A stretch of DNA of 64,000 nt from Gordonia lacunae (GTDB lineage: Bacteria > Actinomycetota > Actinomycetes > Mycobacteriales > Mycobacteriaceae): contig NZ_NGFO01000007.1 in assembly GCF_002149015.1 (NCBI RefSeq), forward strand, positions 142,407-206,406, given 5' to 3'. Positions 17,728 through 26,969 of the stretch are shown one piece after another. The stretch's first letter is position 1. Every line of letters begins with the position of its first letter. The translations under genes were made by a program, and so were the position numbers. Below the pieces are notes generated by a model, which was given only the letters and a program-made list of their open reading frames with translations, did not search any database and was not told where the DNA came from.

Positions 17728-17830
17728 GCTCCCTGAGGTGCGAGGAGCGCGAGCGACGAGCCTCGAAGGGCTGGTGAGGCGCCTCGCGATGCCCTTCGAG
17801 GTTCGTCGCTATCGCTCCTCACACCTCAGT
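17728..17830. repeat. palindromic intergenic element
   Basis: Left arm GCTCCCTGAGGTGCGAGGAG ... CTCGAAGGG, right arm CCCTTCGAGGTTCGTCGCT ... CACCTCAG. Same family as 14898-14998. The gap 17617-18062 holds two such elements and no gene. Confidence 0.8.
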
Positions 17831-17891
17831 ATCTGCGGCCTGACGGCCGTCATGGACCACGAAAGAACTGCATCGCTGCGGCCCCACTCCT

Positions 17892-17992
17892 GCTCCCTGA
17901 GGTGCGAGCGAAGCGAGCCTCGAAGGGCTCCGAAACGCGTCTCACCAGGCCCTTCGTGGCTCGTCGCTTACGCTCCTCGCACCTCAGGGACC
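17892..17992. repeat. palindromic intergenic element
   Basis: Left arm GCTCCCTGAGGTGCGAGCG ... CGAAGGG, right arm CCCTTCGTGGCTCGTCGC ... CACCTCAGGGA. It is followed (17990-18025) by a segment that is the reverse complement of 450-482 (CTGATCCGAAAGAACC), which shows that the flanking sequence also recurs. Confidence 0.8.
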
Positions 17993-18062
17993 AGTGGGTT
18001 TGTGGTTCTTTCGGATTAGGGAGCAGAGGGGGTGCGGGGCAGGGGACGGCAGCTCCCCGACG

Positions 18063-18785
18063 CTAGTGAGCAGCACTCCCGAGATACGCCTCTTCGACCC
18101 GTCCGATGTCACCCGCGAGGGTGGCCGCGGAGTCGGTGAGCTCGATCTCGCCATGGACGAGGACGACCGCGCGGTCGGCGGTGTCGAGCGCCAGCCGGAC
18201 ATGCTGTTCGACGAGAACCACCGCGGTGCGATCGTTGTCGGCGACCTCGCGGAGAACGGGAAGGATCGATTCGACGACGATCGGCGCGAGTCCCATGCTC
18301 AGTTCGTCGATCAGCAGCACCTTCGGCTGCTGCAACAGCGCGCGTCCGATGGCGAGCATCTGCTGCTCTCCCCCGGACAGCTCACCCGCGGCGACCTTGA
18401 GCCGCGCACGGAGAGAAGGGAAGTGGTCGAGCACCCGGTCGACGGCTTCGGTCCGAGCCGCCCCGCGTCGTCGAATGGCCAGTTGGAGGTTTTGCCGCGT
18501 GGTCAGCTGCTTGAACAGCGACCGGTCGTCGGGCACCAGGACGAGTCCGGCGCGAACCGCTGCGCGTGCATCACCTGCGCGAACCGCCTGGCCGCCGACG
18601 CTGACCTCACCGCCCAGGCTCGGCAGCAGACCGGCGAGCGTCGTGAGCAGTGTTGTCTTTCCGGCCCCGTTCGGTCCGAGCAGTGCGACGATCTCTCCCG
18701 CGTCGACGGACAGATCGAGACCGTGGACGCAGGCTTTGCCGCGCGAGTAGCCGGCGTCCAGGCCGCGGCATTCGAGCACAGTCAC
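18063..18785 (-). CDS. livF: branched-chain amino acid-type ABC transporter ATPase (LivF)
   Basis: 240 residues. Walker A GPNGAGKTTLL, signature LSGGEQQMLAIGRALL, Walker B KVLLIDELSMGLAP; this last form is typical of LivF. The GTG start overlaps the stop of the fused permease-ATPase gene by 4 bases. It is the second ATPase of a hydrophobic amino acid (HAAT) importer together with the fused protein and the binding lipoprotein upstream. Confidence 0.92.
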   Translation of the reverse strand: MTVLECRGLDAGYSRGKACVHGLDLSVDAGEIVALLGPNGAGKTTLLTTLAGLLPSLGGEVSVGGQAVRAGDARAAVRAGLVLVPDDRSLFKQLTTRQNLQLAIRRRGAARTEAVDRVLDHFPSLRARLKVAAGELSGGEQQMLAIGRALLQQPKVLLIDELSMGLAPIVVESILPVLREVADNDRTAVVLVEQHVRLALDTADRAVVLVHGEIELTDSAATLAGDIGRVEEAYLGSAAH

Positions 18786-21577
18786 GGTGTCATCTCCTTG
18801 GTCGGCGAATGGGATTCGGAGACAGCACCGTTCAGCGTGGAGGAGTCCTCGGCCTCGTCGGTGCCGGCAACGGCTGACGACGGCGTACCGAGGTAGGCAT
18901 TGACGACGGCCGGTGAGCGTCGGATCTCGTCCGGGGTGCCCTCGGCGATGACGGAGCCGAGGTCCAAGACGATGACCCGATCACACAGGCTCAGAACCAG
19001 ATCCATGTCGTGATCGACAAGGACCATCGAGACACCGTGCGACCGCGCGGCGCGCAGTCTCTCCCCCAGCCAGCGACTCTCGGTGCTGTCGAGTCCGGCG
19101 GCCGGCTCGTCGAGCAGTGCGACCTCCGGTTGACCGGCGAGCACGCGTGCCACCGCGACGAGCTGCCGCTGCCCCTGCGAGAGATCAGCGGCGACAACGT
19201 CGCCGAGTTGACTGATCTCCAGCATTCGCAGGACGTCGCGCACGTTCTCGGCCGTGTCGCCCGGTGCGCGACGCGCGGCGATCGCCAGGTTCTCGGCAAC
19301 CGACAACTCGCCATAGAGCTCGATGTCCTGGAAAGTTCGGCCGAGCCCAGCGCGGCTGCGTCGATGCGGTGCAAGGCCGTTGAGGGTTGTGCCGCCGAGA
19401 GTGACCGTTCCGTCGGCGCTCGCGAAACCACTGATGGCGTCGATGAGCGTCGTCTTACCGGCGCCGTTGGGTCCGATCAGGCCGACGATCTCGCCGGAGC
19501 GCAGGTCGAAGCCGACGCGATCGACCGCCGTCACCGCGCCGTAGCGCACGGTGACATCGCGAACCGAGAGGAGGATCTTGCCGCTGGTCGACGACGGTGC
19601 GGGAGTCGTCGGTGCGGTCTGGTCGGCGACCTGCGGCGGTACCGGCGCTCGGTGTCGGCCCGGCAGCGGAATTCTGTGCAGATAGCCGATCACGCCATCG
19701 GGACTGGTGACCACGGTGAGTACCAGCAGGATTCCGCTGATCAACATGTAATAGTCGCCGAAGGAACCGTACTTGTCGGCGGCGAAGTACATCACCCCGC
19801 CGGGCGCGATGATGCCGGCGAGGATCGCTCCCGAGATCGAGGTCACGCCGGCGATGTAGAACACCGCGAAGAGCCCGATGCCGGCGAAGACGGTGTAACT
19901 GCCTGCCGTGGCGAGCGTCTGCTGGTACGCCAGCAGCGATCCGCCCAGCCCGGCGAGGAACGACGCGATCGCGAAGGCGATGAGTTTGGTTGCGCCGACG
20001 TTGATCCCGGCCGCGGCGGCCGACCGCTCGTTGGCGCGGACGGCCAGCATCGACGCGCCGAGCCCGCTGCGTCGTAGAACTGCGACCCCGTACGCCACCG
20101 CAGTCAACACGACGAGGCACAGGACGCCGAACGCGATGCGCGGATACCCCTCGCCTGCACCGATTCCCAGATCGATGCCGAACAGCGACGGGGATTCGAC
20201 AGGCGCACCCTGCAATCCGCCGTTGAGTGACGGGTTGCGGAACCAGAACGCCTCGCAGAACACGGCGAGCGCAAGGGTCGCGACCATGAGCGGCAGTCCA
20301 CGGACCCGAAGCGCGGGCAGACCGACGATCACGCCGATGACCATCGCCACGCAGGCCGCGAGCAGCGGGCCGATCGGGAACGGGACGTTCAGGTCCTCGG
20401 TGAGTCGACTGAGGGCATAGGCGCCGACACCGGCGAGGGTCAGTTGGGCGAGTGACACCTGGCCCGCGTACCCGGTCACGACCACCTGAGACAGCGCGAT
20501 GATGGCGTAGATCATCGTCGCGATCACCGCCAGGCGGAGACTGCCGGACGTGGCGACGAGTGCGAGGACAGCGACGACGACACCGACGACCCCGGGAAGT
20601 ACCAGGTGATTCGGTCGGGGCGACCGGCCGAGGTCGTTGCGGGTGACCGCGCCACGTCCTGGAAGTGGACGCCCACGGATGAGCAGGAAACCGATGATGA
20701 GGATGAGCGGGACCGCCTCGGCCACGCCGGCATCGGGCATCCAGTCCCAGGAGGTCTGGAGTTTGGTGGCCTCGGACTGCAGCATGCCGATGACTAGTCC
20801 GGCGCCCACCGTGATGGAGATGGCGGTGAAATTGCCGACCAGGGCCGCCGCGAGCGCGGGCACGATGAACATGGTGTAGGCCACCGGGTTCAGCGGGACG
20901 ATCGGCGCGATGAGGACGCCGCCAAGTCCTGCGGTGGCCGACGAGAGCGCCCAGTTGGCGACCGCGATGCGGTCCGGCGAGAGCCCGGTGACGAGCGCGC
21001 CCTTCTCGGATTCGGCGGCGGCCTCCGTCGCCACACCGAAGCGGGTGTAGCGCAGCACGAGTCCCGCACAGATGGCGAGGCCGACGATGACCACGGCGAG
21101 CATCAGACGGTCCGTCGGGACGGCGCTGGAGCCGATCGTGAACGTGTCGACCTCGAAGATGGGTCCGACGCTGGGTGCGTTCTCGCCGACCCGGAGCGCG
21201 ATGAGCGCCTGGATGACGAGCATGAGACCGATCGCGGCGACAGCCTTGGCCAGGGACGGCGCTGCCCGCATCGGGCGGAACACGAGCAAGTACAGGATGA
21301 CACCGAGGATGGCAGCGACGACCACGGAGATGAGCAGTGCGGCAGCGACTCCGAGGTCAGAACCGAGCGGGATGGTCGACGGGAAGCCGGGTATCGGGTT
21401 GAGGAGTTCCCCCTGGCGCAGGAAGGCGTACGTGTAGGCCGCGTACAGCGCCACCGCTCCGGTGGCGAAGTTGACGACACCGGAACTCTTGAACGTCATC
21501 ACCAGGGCCAGGCCGAGGGCGGCGAACACGGCACCGTTGCCGAGGCCGAGGACCAGGAACGCGAGATGGTCGGTCAT
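18782..21577 (-). CDS. fused LivH-LivM-LivG (permease-permease-ATPase)
   Basis: 931 residues in one frame. About 1-290 is a LivH-like permease (FLVLGLGNGAVFAALGLALV), about 320-620 a LivM-like permease (GYAGQVSLAQLTLAGVGAYA, FLAGLGGSLLAYQ), a Thr/Pro linker follows, and about 655-890 is a LivG-like ATPase (GPNGAGKTTLIDAISGF, LSQGQRQLVAVARVL, VALLDEPAAGLD). The normal system uses three genes; here they are one polypeptide. Note LSQGQ rather than LSGGQ in the signature. Substrate could be amino acids, amides or other small carboxylates. Confidence 0.9.
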   Translation of the reverse strand: MTDHLAFLVLGLGNGAVFAALGLALVMTFKSSGVVNFATGAVALYAAYTYAFLRQGELLNPIPGFPSTIPLGSDLGVAAALLISVVVAAILGVILYLLVFRPMRAAPSLAKAVAAIGLMLVIQALIALRVGENAPSVGPIFEVDTFTIGSSAVPTDRLMLAVVIVGLAICAGLVLRYTRFGVATEAAAESEKGALVTGLSPDRIAVANWALSSATAGLGGVLIAPIVPLNPVAYTMFIVPALAAALVGNFTAISITVGAGLVIGMLQSEATKLQTSWDWMPDAGVAEAVPLILIIGFLLIRGRPLPGRGAVTRNDLGRSPRPNHLVLPGVVGVVVAVLALVATSGSLRLAVIATMIYAIIALSQVVVTGYAGQVSLAQLTLAGVGAYALSRLTEDLNVPFPIGPLLAACVAMVIGVIVGLPALRVRGLPLMVATLALAVFCEAFWFRNPSLNGGLQGAPVESPSLFGIDLGIGAGEGYPRIAFGVLCLVVLTAVAYGVAVLRRSGLGASMLAVRANERSAAAAGINVGATKLIAFAIASFLAGLGGSLLAYQQTLATAGSYTVFAGIGLFAVFYIAGVTSISGAILAGIIAPGGVMYFAADKYGSFGDYYMLISGILLVLTVVTSPDGVIGYLHRIPLPGRHRAPVPPQVADQTAPTTPAPSSTSGKILLSVRDVTVRYGAVTAVDRVGFDLRSGEIVGLIGPNGAGKTTLIDAISGFASADGTVTLGGTTLNGLAPHRRSRAGLGRTFQDIELYGELSVAENLAIAARRAPGDTAENVRDVLRMLEISQLGDVVAADLSQGQRQLVAVARVLAGQPEVALLDEPAAGLDSTESRWLGERLRAARSHGVSMVLVDHDMDLVLSLCDRVIVLDLGSVIAEGTPDEIRRSPAVVNAYLGTPSSAVAGTDEAEDSSTLNGAVSESHSPTKEMTP

Positions 21578-21643
21578 GGAACTCCCACTGAGAAGTGCGG
21601 GGATCGGGGGTCGCGCGGACGCGACCCCCGATCTGCAGAGGAA

Positions 21644-22879
21644 CTAGTTGTTGGTGACGACGGTGTTCTCGAGCTTGGCGTCGGCGGTCACGTCACTGAC
21701 CAGGATCGCCTTGCTGCACAGCGACGTCAGCGGCGGGAAGGCCTTGCCGTCGCAGGTGAAGGTGATGCCGGGTGCGGCCGGAAGCGGGACGTTCTTCGCC
21801 TGCGACAGTGCGGTGGTGAACGTCTGGGCGCTGACGGTGCCCTCGAGCCCGGTCAGTTCGCCGAGAGCGGTCATGACCTGGTACCCGATGTAGGCGAGGC
21901 CCGCCGGGTCGGTGTCAGGCGCGTATTGCGCCATCACGCTGCGGTATTGGGTGACGCTCGGGTCGTCGGAGCTGAGGTTGACGGTGGTGAACGCCTTGGC
22001 GCCGGAGACCGCCTCGTTGCCGACGGCGTCCAGGACGGGCTTATCGAGGCAGCTGGCGATCAGGTACTTCGAGGCGTCCGGTGCGACGGTCTGCAGCGTC
22101 TTGAGGACCGAGATGCACTGGCGGGTGTCGCCGAGGATGCTGACCGCATCCGGGTTGTCGGCGAGACCGGCGGTGATCTGCGGCGTCAGGTCCGCGGCGC
22201 CGACCGGCACGGTGACGACGTTGAGAGCCACGCCGGCACGCTGGAACATCGGATCGCCGAGTGCTTTCACCGACGCGGCCGCGTCACCGGAATCACCGAT
22301 GATCAGGGTGACCTTCTTGAGTCCGTCCTTGGCCGCGGTCGCGGCCTGTCCCGCGAGGACGGCGACGATCCCGCCGGACAGCATGAACGAGCCAGGGGTC
22401 GCCATCTCGGCCTGTGACACCGGAGCTTGGGCGACGAACGGGATCTTGGCGCCGGCGATGATCGGCAGCATGACCGCACCCTGCGCGCCCAGCGGCGAGA
22501 CAACGACCGAAACCTGCTGCTCCACCATCTGATTCGCGCACTTGGTGGCCGACGCAGGCTCTTCTTGCTGCTTGCACACCACCAGTTCGATCTGGTGACC
22601 GCCGATGCCGCCACCGTTGTTGTTCAGGTATTCGACCGCGGCTTCGCTGCCCTCCCGCACCATCGGCGTCGTCACCGCGCCGCCCTCGGGGACGATCAGG
22701 CCGACCTTGACCGGGTCGCCCGTGGCCGGATTGCTGGGGAGCTGGCTGGTCTCGCCGGCGGTCGAGCTCTCCGAACTGTCGTCGGCGCAGGCCGTCAGCG
22801 CTCCGAGCGCGAGCACCCCGGAACAGCCGATCACCGTCGCGGTCCGAAGCACACGCCTGAGTGCACTGGGTGATTTCAT
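21644..22879 (-). CDS. ABC transporter substrate-binding lipoprotein (LivJ/K-like)
   Basis: 411 residues from 22879 (MKSPSALRRVLR), preceded by AGGGGA. Signal peptide ends in the lipobox ALTAC, so it is anchored outside the membrane. VKVGLIVPEGGAVTTPMVREG and VVSPLGAQGAVMLPIIAGAKIPFVA fit the periplasmic-binding type 1 (Leu/Ile/Val-binding) fold. First gene of a three-gene importer operon; 66 bases before the fused permease. Ligand unknown. Confidence 0.92.
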   Translation of the reverse strand: MKSPSALRRVLRTATVIGCSGVLALGALTACADDSSESSTAGETSQLPSNPATGDPVKVGLIVPEGGAVTTPMVREGSEAAVEYLNNNGGGIGGHQIELVVCKQQEEPASATKCANQMVEQQVSVVVSPLGAQGAVMLPIIAGAKIPFVAQAPVSQAEMATPGSFMLSGGIVAVLAGQAATAAKDGLKKVTLIIGDSGDAAASVKALGDPMFQRAGVALNVVTVPVGAADLTPQITAGLADNPDAVSILGDTRQCISVLKTLQTVAPDASKYLIASCLDKPVLDAVGNEAVSGAKAFTTVNLSSDDPSVTQYRSVMAQYAPDTDPAGLAYIGYQVMTALGELTGLEGTVSAQTFTTALSQAKNVPLPAAPGITFTCDGKAFPPLTSLCSKAILVSDVTADAKLENTVVTNN

Positions 22880-23185
22880 GCGATCCCCTTCGATCGTGAT
22901 TCGACAAACCGCCGCCCCGCTGTGGAGACGGACGAAATGTCGGATTTGATGACTCGGTGGCGACTGTAACCGGCGGCTCGTCGCCACTGAATGGTTTCGA
23001 AATAATTTGTCCTGCAATGAGTCTCGGCACTCCAGGCGATCGACGCCCACGGCAGCATCAACCGTCGGTCCGGCGCCGGAAGACCCCCCGCGGTCGACTC
23101 GCGTGGCCTCGTCGACGTGCTGCCGACGAACTCACACTGGACTCAGAGGCAAAAGTTAGACGACCATCCAAACTTTGGTGGCGGA

Positions 23186-23842
23186 ATGCAAGAATTGGTC
23201 GGTCGGGGTCGCCCCGCCCGCACGGAAGGCACCACATTGACCGAAGCTCCGGCCCTCGGCCGCCGGGAACGCAACAAGCAGCAGACGCGTGAGCGCCTGC
23301 TGATCGCTGCGCGCGAACTCCTCGCCTCCGAGGGAAGCGCTGCAACGGTGGAGATGATCGCCGAGCGTGCCGAGGTGTCACGGGCGACGTTCTTCAACTA
23401 CTTCCCGAGCAAGGACGATCTGCTCACCGAGCTGTACGGGCAGCTGATGGGTACGTTCTCGCATGTCGTCGATGCCATGCTCGGCAAGCCACTCAGTACG
23501 TATGAGCGCGTGGTGGGTGTGTTCGTCGATTTCGCGCGGTCGTCGGTCGCCGACCCGGACTACATGCGGACGGTGACGAGCGAGATCGAACGGATCTCGT
23601 CGATGTCCGGGACACTCGGCGAACGCAGCCATGTGTTCACCTCGGAGGTACTGCGGCTCATCGAGCGCGGCGTCGAACAGCAGGACGTGCGGACCGATCA
23701 TCCGCCGGAGTTTCTCGCCCAGATGGTGGCGGCCATCTATGTGTCGAGCATGCGGTACTGGCAGATCGACCCCGGCTTCGAGGTGAGCGAGAGCTTCGAG
23801 CGCGCCGGCCGGTACGCCGCGGAGTCGCTGCTGCCGCGGTAG
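23186..23842 (+). CDS. TetR/AcrR-family transcriptional regulator
   Basis: 218 residues if started at 23186 (MQELVGRG); a TTG at 23237 would give a shorter form. The HTH is LIAARELLASEGSAATVEMIAERAEVSRATFFNYFPSKDDLL. It is divergent from the importer operon across a 306-base gap (22880-23185) in which I see no gene, so it may control that operon. The ligand-binding half is generic. Confidence 0.88.
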   Translation: MQELVGRGRPARTEGTTLTEAPALGRRERNKQQTRERLLIAARELLASEGSAATVEMIAERAEVSRATFFNYFPSKDDLLTELYGQLMGTFSHVVDAMLGKPLSTYERVVGVFVDFARSSVADPDYMRTVTSEIERISSMSGTLGERSHVFTSEVLRLIERGVEQQDVRTDHPPEFLAQMVAAIYVSSMRYWQIDPGFEVSESFERAGRYAAESLLPR

Positions 23843-23849
23843 GCGCCGG

Positions 23850-24134
23850 TCAATCGTCGGGGCGGGCGACGTCGGCCTCCCACCGTTCGCGGCGTTCGTC
23901 GTCGGTCTGCTCCCACCACGGGGTGCCGCGTTCTCCCAGGGCGATCTTCGCCGCCTGGACGCCCTGACGTGACTCGGGTGCGCCCTTCGACCGTTTCACG
24001 GCCCGACGCCACGCCATGAGGATCGACTGCAGTTCGGACCGGCGCTCGTCCGGGATCAGCGGATCCGTCGCCCGCCACTTCCGGCCGTTGACGACGATGT
24101 GGTGGCCGTCGGGGGTGTGCTCGGGCTCCGGCAT
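23850..24134 (-). CDS. conserved hypothetical protein, 94 residues
   Basis: A small charged protein (MPEPEHTPDGHHIVVNGRKW) with IVVNGRKWRATDPLIPDERRSELQSILMAWRRAV and a helical, Glu/Arg-rich C-terminus. Similar short proteins are common in actinobacterial genomes without known function. No signal peptide or membrane segment. Start at 24134 is the first Met that begins the conserved part. It converges on the TetR gene. Confidence 0.75.
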   Translation of the reverse strand: MPEPEHTPDGHHIVVNGRKWRATDPLIPDERRSELQSILMAWRRAVKRSKGAPESRQGVQAAKIALGERGTPWWEQTDDERRERWEADVARPDD

Positions 24135-24301
24135 GGTTTCCACGGTGCCATGCCGTTTGGGCGCCCCGTGTGACCGGGATCTCGTTGGGCGGCTCACCTG
24201 CGGTGTCGCGGGGGTCCGGACCGGCCTCTCAGGGTCTGCTTAAGTCTCACGAGGTAACTTCGCCGTGTCCTTGCCGATACCGAACTGTTACCCAATCTGA
24301 G

Positions 24302-25057
24302 ATGGACAACGCTGTGCCTCAACACCGACTGACCACCGACACCACGACGCGTCCCGCCACCCGCGCCCTGCTCGACTCCACGTCGCGTACTCGGCGCCCC
24401 GGACGCCATCGCGCCACGTCGCGCTCCGCCACCCGCACCGCCCTTCATACAGGTGCTCTCGCCGCGTTCGTCGGTGCGGTCGGCCTGACTGCCGGGACCG
24501 CAGCACAGGCGTCGGCGCAGCCCGCTCCCCCGCCCGCGCCGAAGATCGCGCTGCCCGACAACGTGAAGCTCCCGGCCGGTCTGGTCCTGCCGCCCCAGAT
24601 CGACGATCTCGCTCGCGACGTCCTGCCGCCGTCGGCGTTCGGCCCGGGCAGCTCCGACCTCCCCGGTATCAAGAAGGCCGTGAAGCCGGTCAGCGGCACC
24701 GTGACCTCGGGGTACGGCCCGCGCTGGGGCACCCACCACAACGGAGTCGACATCGCCAACAAAGTCGGAACGCCCATCTACGCCGTGACCGACGGCGTCG
24801 TCCTCGAGTCCGGCCCGGCCTCCGGCTTCGGCCAGTGGGTCCGCGTGAAGCAGGACGACGGCACCGTCGGCGTCTTCGGACACGTCAACGAGAGCTTCGT
24901 CCGCCCCGGCCAGCACGTACGCGCCGGACAGAAGATCGCAACCGTCGGCAACCGCGGCCAGTCCACCGGCCCCCACCTGCATTACGAGGTCTGGAACGCG
25001 AGTGGCACCAAGATCGACCCCCAAGCATGGCTCAACAAGCGTGGGGTTCACCCGTGA
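24302..25057 (+). CDS. M23 family peptidoglycan endopeptidase, secreted
   Basis: 251 residues. A long Thr/Arg-rich N-terminus, then a membrane/signal segment about 48-70 ending AAQASAQP. The M23 (LytM) domain covers about 140-248 with zinc ligands in THHNGVDIAN and GPHLHYEVW, so the enzyme should be active. It would cut peptide cross-links in the wall. A strong terminator hairpin follows 23 bases after the stop. Confidence 0.9.
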   Translation: MDNAVPQHRLTTDTTTRPATRALLDSTSRTRRPGRHRATSRSATRTALHTGALAAFVGAVGLTAGTAAQASAQPAPPPAPKIALPDNVKLPAGLVLPPQIDDLARDVLPPSAFGPGSSDLPGIKKAVKPVSGTVTSGYGPRWGTHHNGVDIANKVGTPIYAVTDGVVLESGPASGFGQWVRVKQDDGTVGVFGHVNESFVRPGQHVRAGQKIATVGNRGQSTGPHLHYEVWNASGTKIDPQAWLNKRGVHP

Positions 25058-25080
25058 CGGGTGCTCGCCTGTTCTGACCC

Positions 25081-25113
25081 ACGATCCCACCGGCTCAGTC
25101 GGTGGGATCGTTT
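25081..25113 (+). terminator. rho-independent terminator after M23 gene
   Basis: Perfect 12-bp stem ACGATCCCACCG / CGGTGGGATCGT with a 7-base loop and a short T run. It also ends transcription toward the IclR gene on the other strand. Confidence 0.85.
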
Positions 25114-25161
25114 GCGTCTATCACTTGTCGGCGTTGCGATCGGATGCGCTCCCACGGACCG

Positions 25162-25953
25162 TCAGCGTGGTACCGATTGCAGAACCGTGGATATCCGAGC
25201 CGCGGCGTCGCGGACGCGATCGATCTTCTCCGACAACGCCTCTCCGCCGAATCCCTCGATGCGGCCGCCGATGCTGATCGAGGCGATCAGGCCGGCCGAC
25301 CGGTCGGTGATCGGCGCGGCCACTGCCGCCACTCCGTCGAGATAGTCCGAGTCGCTCACCGAGTAACCGATCTCGCGAATCCGGTCGAGATGGCGAGTCA
25401 GATCTGCCGGATCTGTCAGGGTCCGATCGGTGAACGCAGGCAATTGATCGCGAATCCACCTCGCACGCAACTCATCCGACATTGCGAGCATCACCGTCGG
25501 CCCGGCTGCCGCGTGATACGGCAGGACGGTGCCCACCGAGATACCGGCGACGACGAGCGAGCTGTTCCCCTCCACGAGGTCGATGCAGACCGCCCCCTGT
25601 TCGGCGGGAACCATGAGGTAGGCGGTGTCCCCGAAGTCGCTCGCCAGGTCGGTCATGAAAGGTCTCGCCGCGGACCGGATGTCGAGCTCGCTCAACGCAG
25701 CCGAGCCGACTTCGAACACCCGCAGGCCGACGCGATAGGCGCCGCCGTCGGAGCGCTCGATCCACCCGGCGTGAATGAGGGTGGCCATGAGCCGATGCAC
25801 GGTGGTCTTGTTCATCCCGCTGGCCGAGGTGAGCTCATTCAGTGTCCACGTCGGCCGGTCGGCGCTGAAGTGCTCGAGCAGCGTGCAGGCCTTCAGTACG
25901 GCACCGACGACTTCCCGGCTCGTAGGGGTCTCGGAATCGGCGGGCGTGGCCAC
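25162..25953 (-). CDS. IclR-family transcriptional regulator
   Basis: 263 residues. N-terminal HTH about 15-75 (WTLNELTSASGMNKTTVHRLMATLIHAGWI) and C-terminal IclR effector domain about 90-255 (YSVSDSDYLDGVAAVAAPI, ISIGGRIEGF). It is divergent from the four-gene lyase/hydratase/transporter operon, separated by 152 bases that hold a promoter and a dyad. It most likely controls that operon in response to a pathway acid. Confidence 0.9.
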   Translation of the reverse strand: MATPADSETPTSREVVGAVLKACTLLEHFSADRPTWTLNELTSASGMNKTTVHRLMATLIHAGWIERSDGGAYRVGLRVFEVGSAALSELDIRSAARPFMTDLASDFGDTAYLMVPAEQGAVCIDLVEGNSSLVVAGISVGTVLPYHAAAGPTVMLAMSDELRARWIRDQLPAFTDRTLTDPADLTRHLDRIREIGYSVSDSDYLDGVAAVAAPITDRSAGLIASISIGGRIEGFGGEALSEKIDRVRDAAARISTVLQSVPR

Positions 25954-26025
25954 GAGCGTGTCTCGCTTCCGGGTAGTTGGGCGACCGTCTCGGACATCTT
26001 ACGAAGGGGCATCGCCTCAGGCGCC

Positions 26026-26054
26026 TTGACATGTGATCCAGCCCACCCTACCGT
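26026..26054 (+). promoter_or_regulatory. sigma70-type promoter of the lyase operon
   Basis: TTGACA (26026-26031), 17-base spacer, TACCGT (26049-26054). The perfect -35 and spacing make it the best candidate promoter for the operon starting at 26106. Confidence 0.65.
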
Positions 26055-26077
26055 CTCGTATCGAGATGCGAAATGCA

Positions 26078-26092
26078 TTCCGCAGTACGGAA
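26078..26092 (+). promoter_or_regulatory. probable IclR operator
   Basis: TTCCG-CAGTA-CGGAA, a perfect 5-5-5 dyad of the size and type bound by IclR proteins, between the promoter and the first start codon. Position downstream of the promoter suits repression. Confidence 0.55.
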
Positions 26093-26105
26093 CGGAGATG
26101 ATCAC

Positions 26106-26969
26106 ATGAGCGCACCCTCGCTCAAGGAACTCACGACGCGAGGCCTCGTCTATGCCCCGGGCGTCTGGGACGGGTTGACCGCACGCCTCGCCGACCAGGC
26201 CGGGTTCAGCGCGCTGTGCGCGTCGGGCTTCGCCGTTTCAGCTGCGCTGGGACTACCCGACGCCGAGCTATACACGATGTCCGAGAATCTGCAGGCCGTG
26301 CGAACGATCCGCTCGGCGTCGTCGCTTCCGTTGGTCGCCGACATCGACACCGGGTATGGCAACGCGGTCAACGCGGCCCGCACGGCGTCGAAGTTCGTCG
26401 ACGCCGGGGTCGGCGGGATGTTCATGGAGGACCAGGTCTCGCCCAAGTCGTGCCCGATCTGCGTCGGGGATCCCGTCGACCTCGTCAGCGTCGAGGAGGC
26501 AACCGGAAAGATCCGTGCCGTGCGCGACGCGAGTCCCGATGATGTCCTGCTCATCGCGCGCACCGACGCTCGCGGTGACGAGGCCCTTCGTCGTGCTCAC
26601 GCGTATGTCGAGGCCGGAGCCGACATGATCATGCCGGTCACCAAGTCATTCGAGACCGTCGAGGAATGGGAGCGCTGTCATTCAGCGGTCGGGGTACCCC
26701 TGATGGCGACCCTCACCGCGTCGACCTGGACCGAACGTGAGTTCACCCCGGAAGTGCTCGACCAGATCGGGGTTCGGCTCGCACTGCTACCCACCCAGGT
26801 GTTGATGGCGGTCACCGGAGCAGCCCAGAACACTCTTCGACGCCTTGCTGCCGGCGAAGCCCCGGCTCAGGTCAGCGCCGATGCGCTTCCGCACCACGAA
26901 TTCGTCGATCTGATCGGTTTCGGCGAGGTCGAGGCCATGCAGCGCAAGTACCTTCCGGCGGCGCGGTGA
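26106..26969 (+). CDS. isocitrate lyase/PEP mutase family C-C lyase
   Basis: 287 residues. DIDTGYGNAVNAARTASKFVDAG, MEDQVSPKSCPICVGDP and IARTDARGDEALRRA carry the Mg-binding Asp/Glu and active-site residues of the family. The catalytic-loop KxCG of isocitrate and methylisocitrate lyases is not strictly kept; the loop here reads KSCPICVGD. Length and sequence fit the oxaloacetate decarboxylase / 2,3-dimethylmalate lyase group. Followed by aconitase-type hydratase subunits with a stop/start overlap, suggesting cleavage of a substituted malate to pyruvate or glyoxylate plus an acid. Confidence 0.88.
   Translation: MSAPSLKELTTRGLVYAPGVWDGLTARLADQAGFSALCASGFAVSAALGLPDAELYTMSENLQAVRTIRSASSLPLVADIDTGYGNAVNAARTASKFVDAGVGGMFMEDQVSPKSCPICVGDPVDLVSVEEATGKIRAVRDASPDDVLLIARTDARGDEALRRAHAYVEAGADMIMPVTKSFETVEEWERCHSAVGVPLMATLTASTWTEREFTPEVLDQIGVRLALLPTQVLMAVTGAAQNTLRRLAAGEAPAQVSADALPHHEFVDLIGFGEVEAMQRKYLPAAR

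Noticed and set aside
23156..23171. TTAGACGACCATCCAA before the TetR gene as its operator
   Set aside because: Only five of eight arm positions are complementary, too weak to report as a site without binding data.
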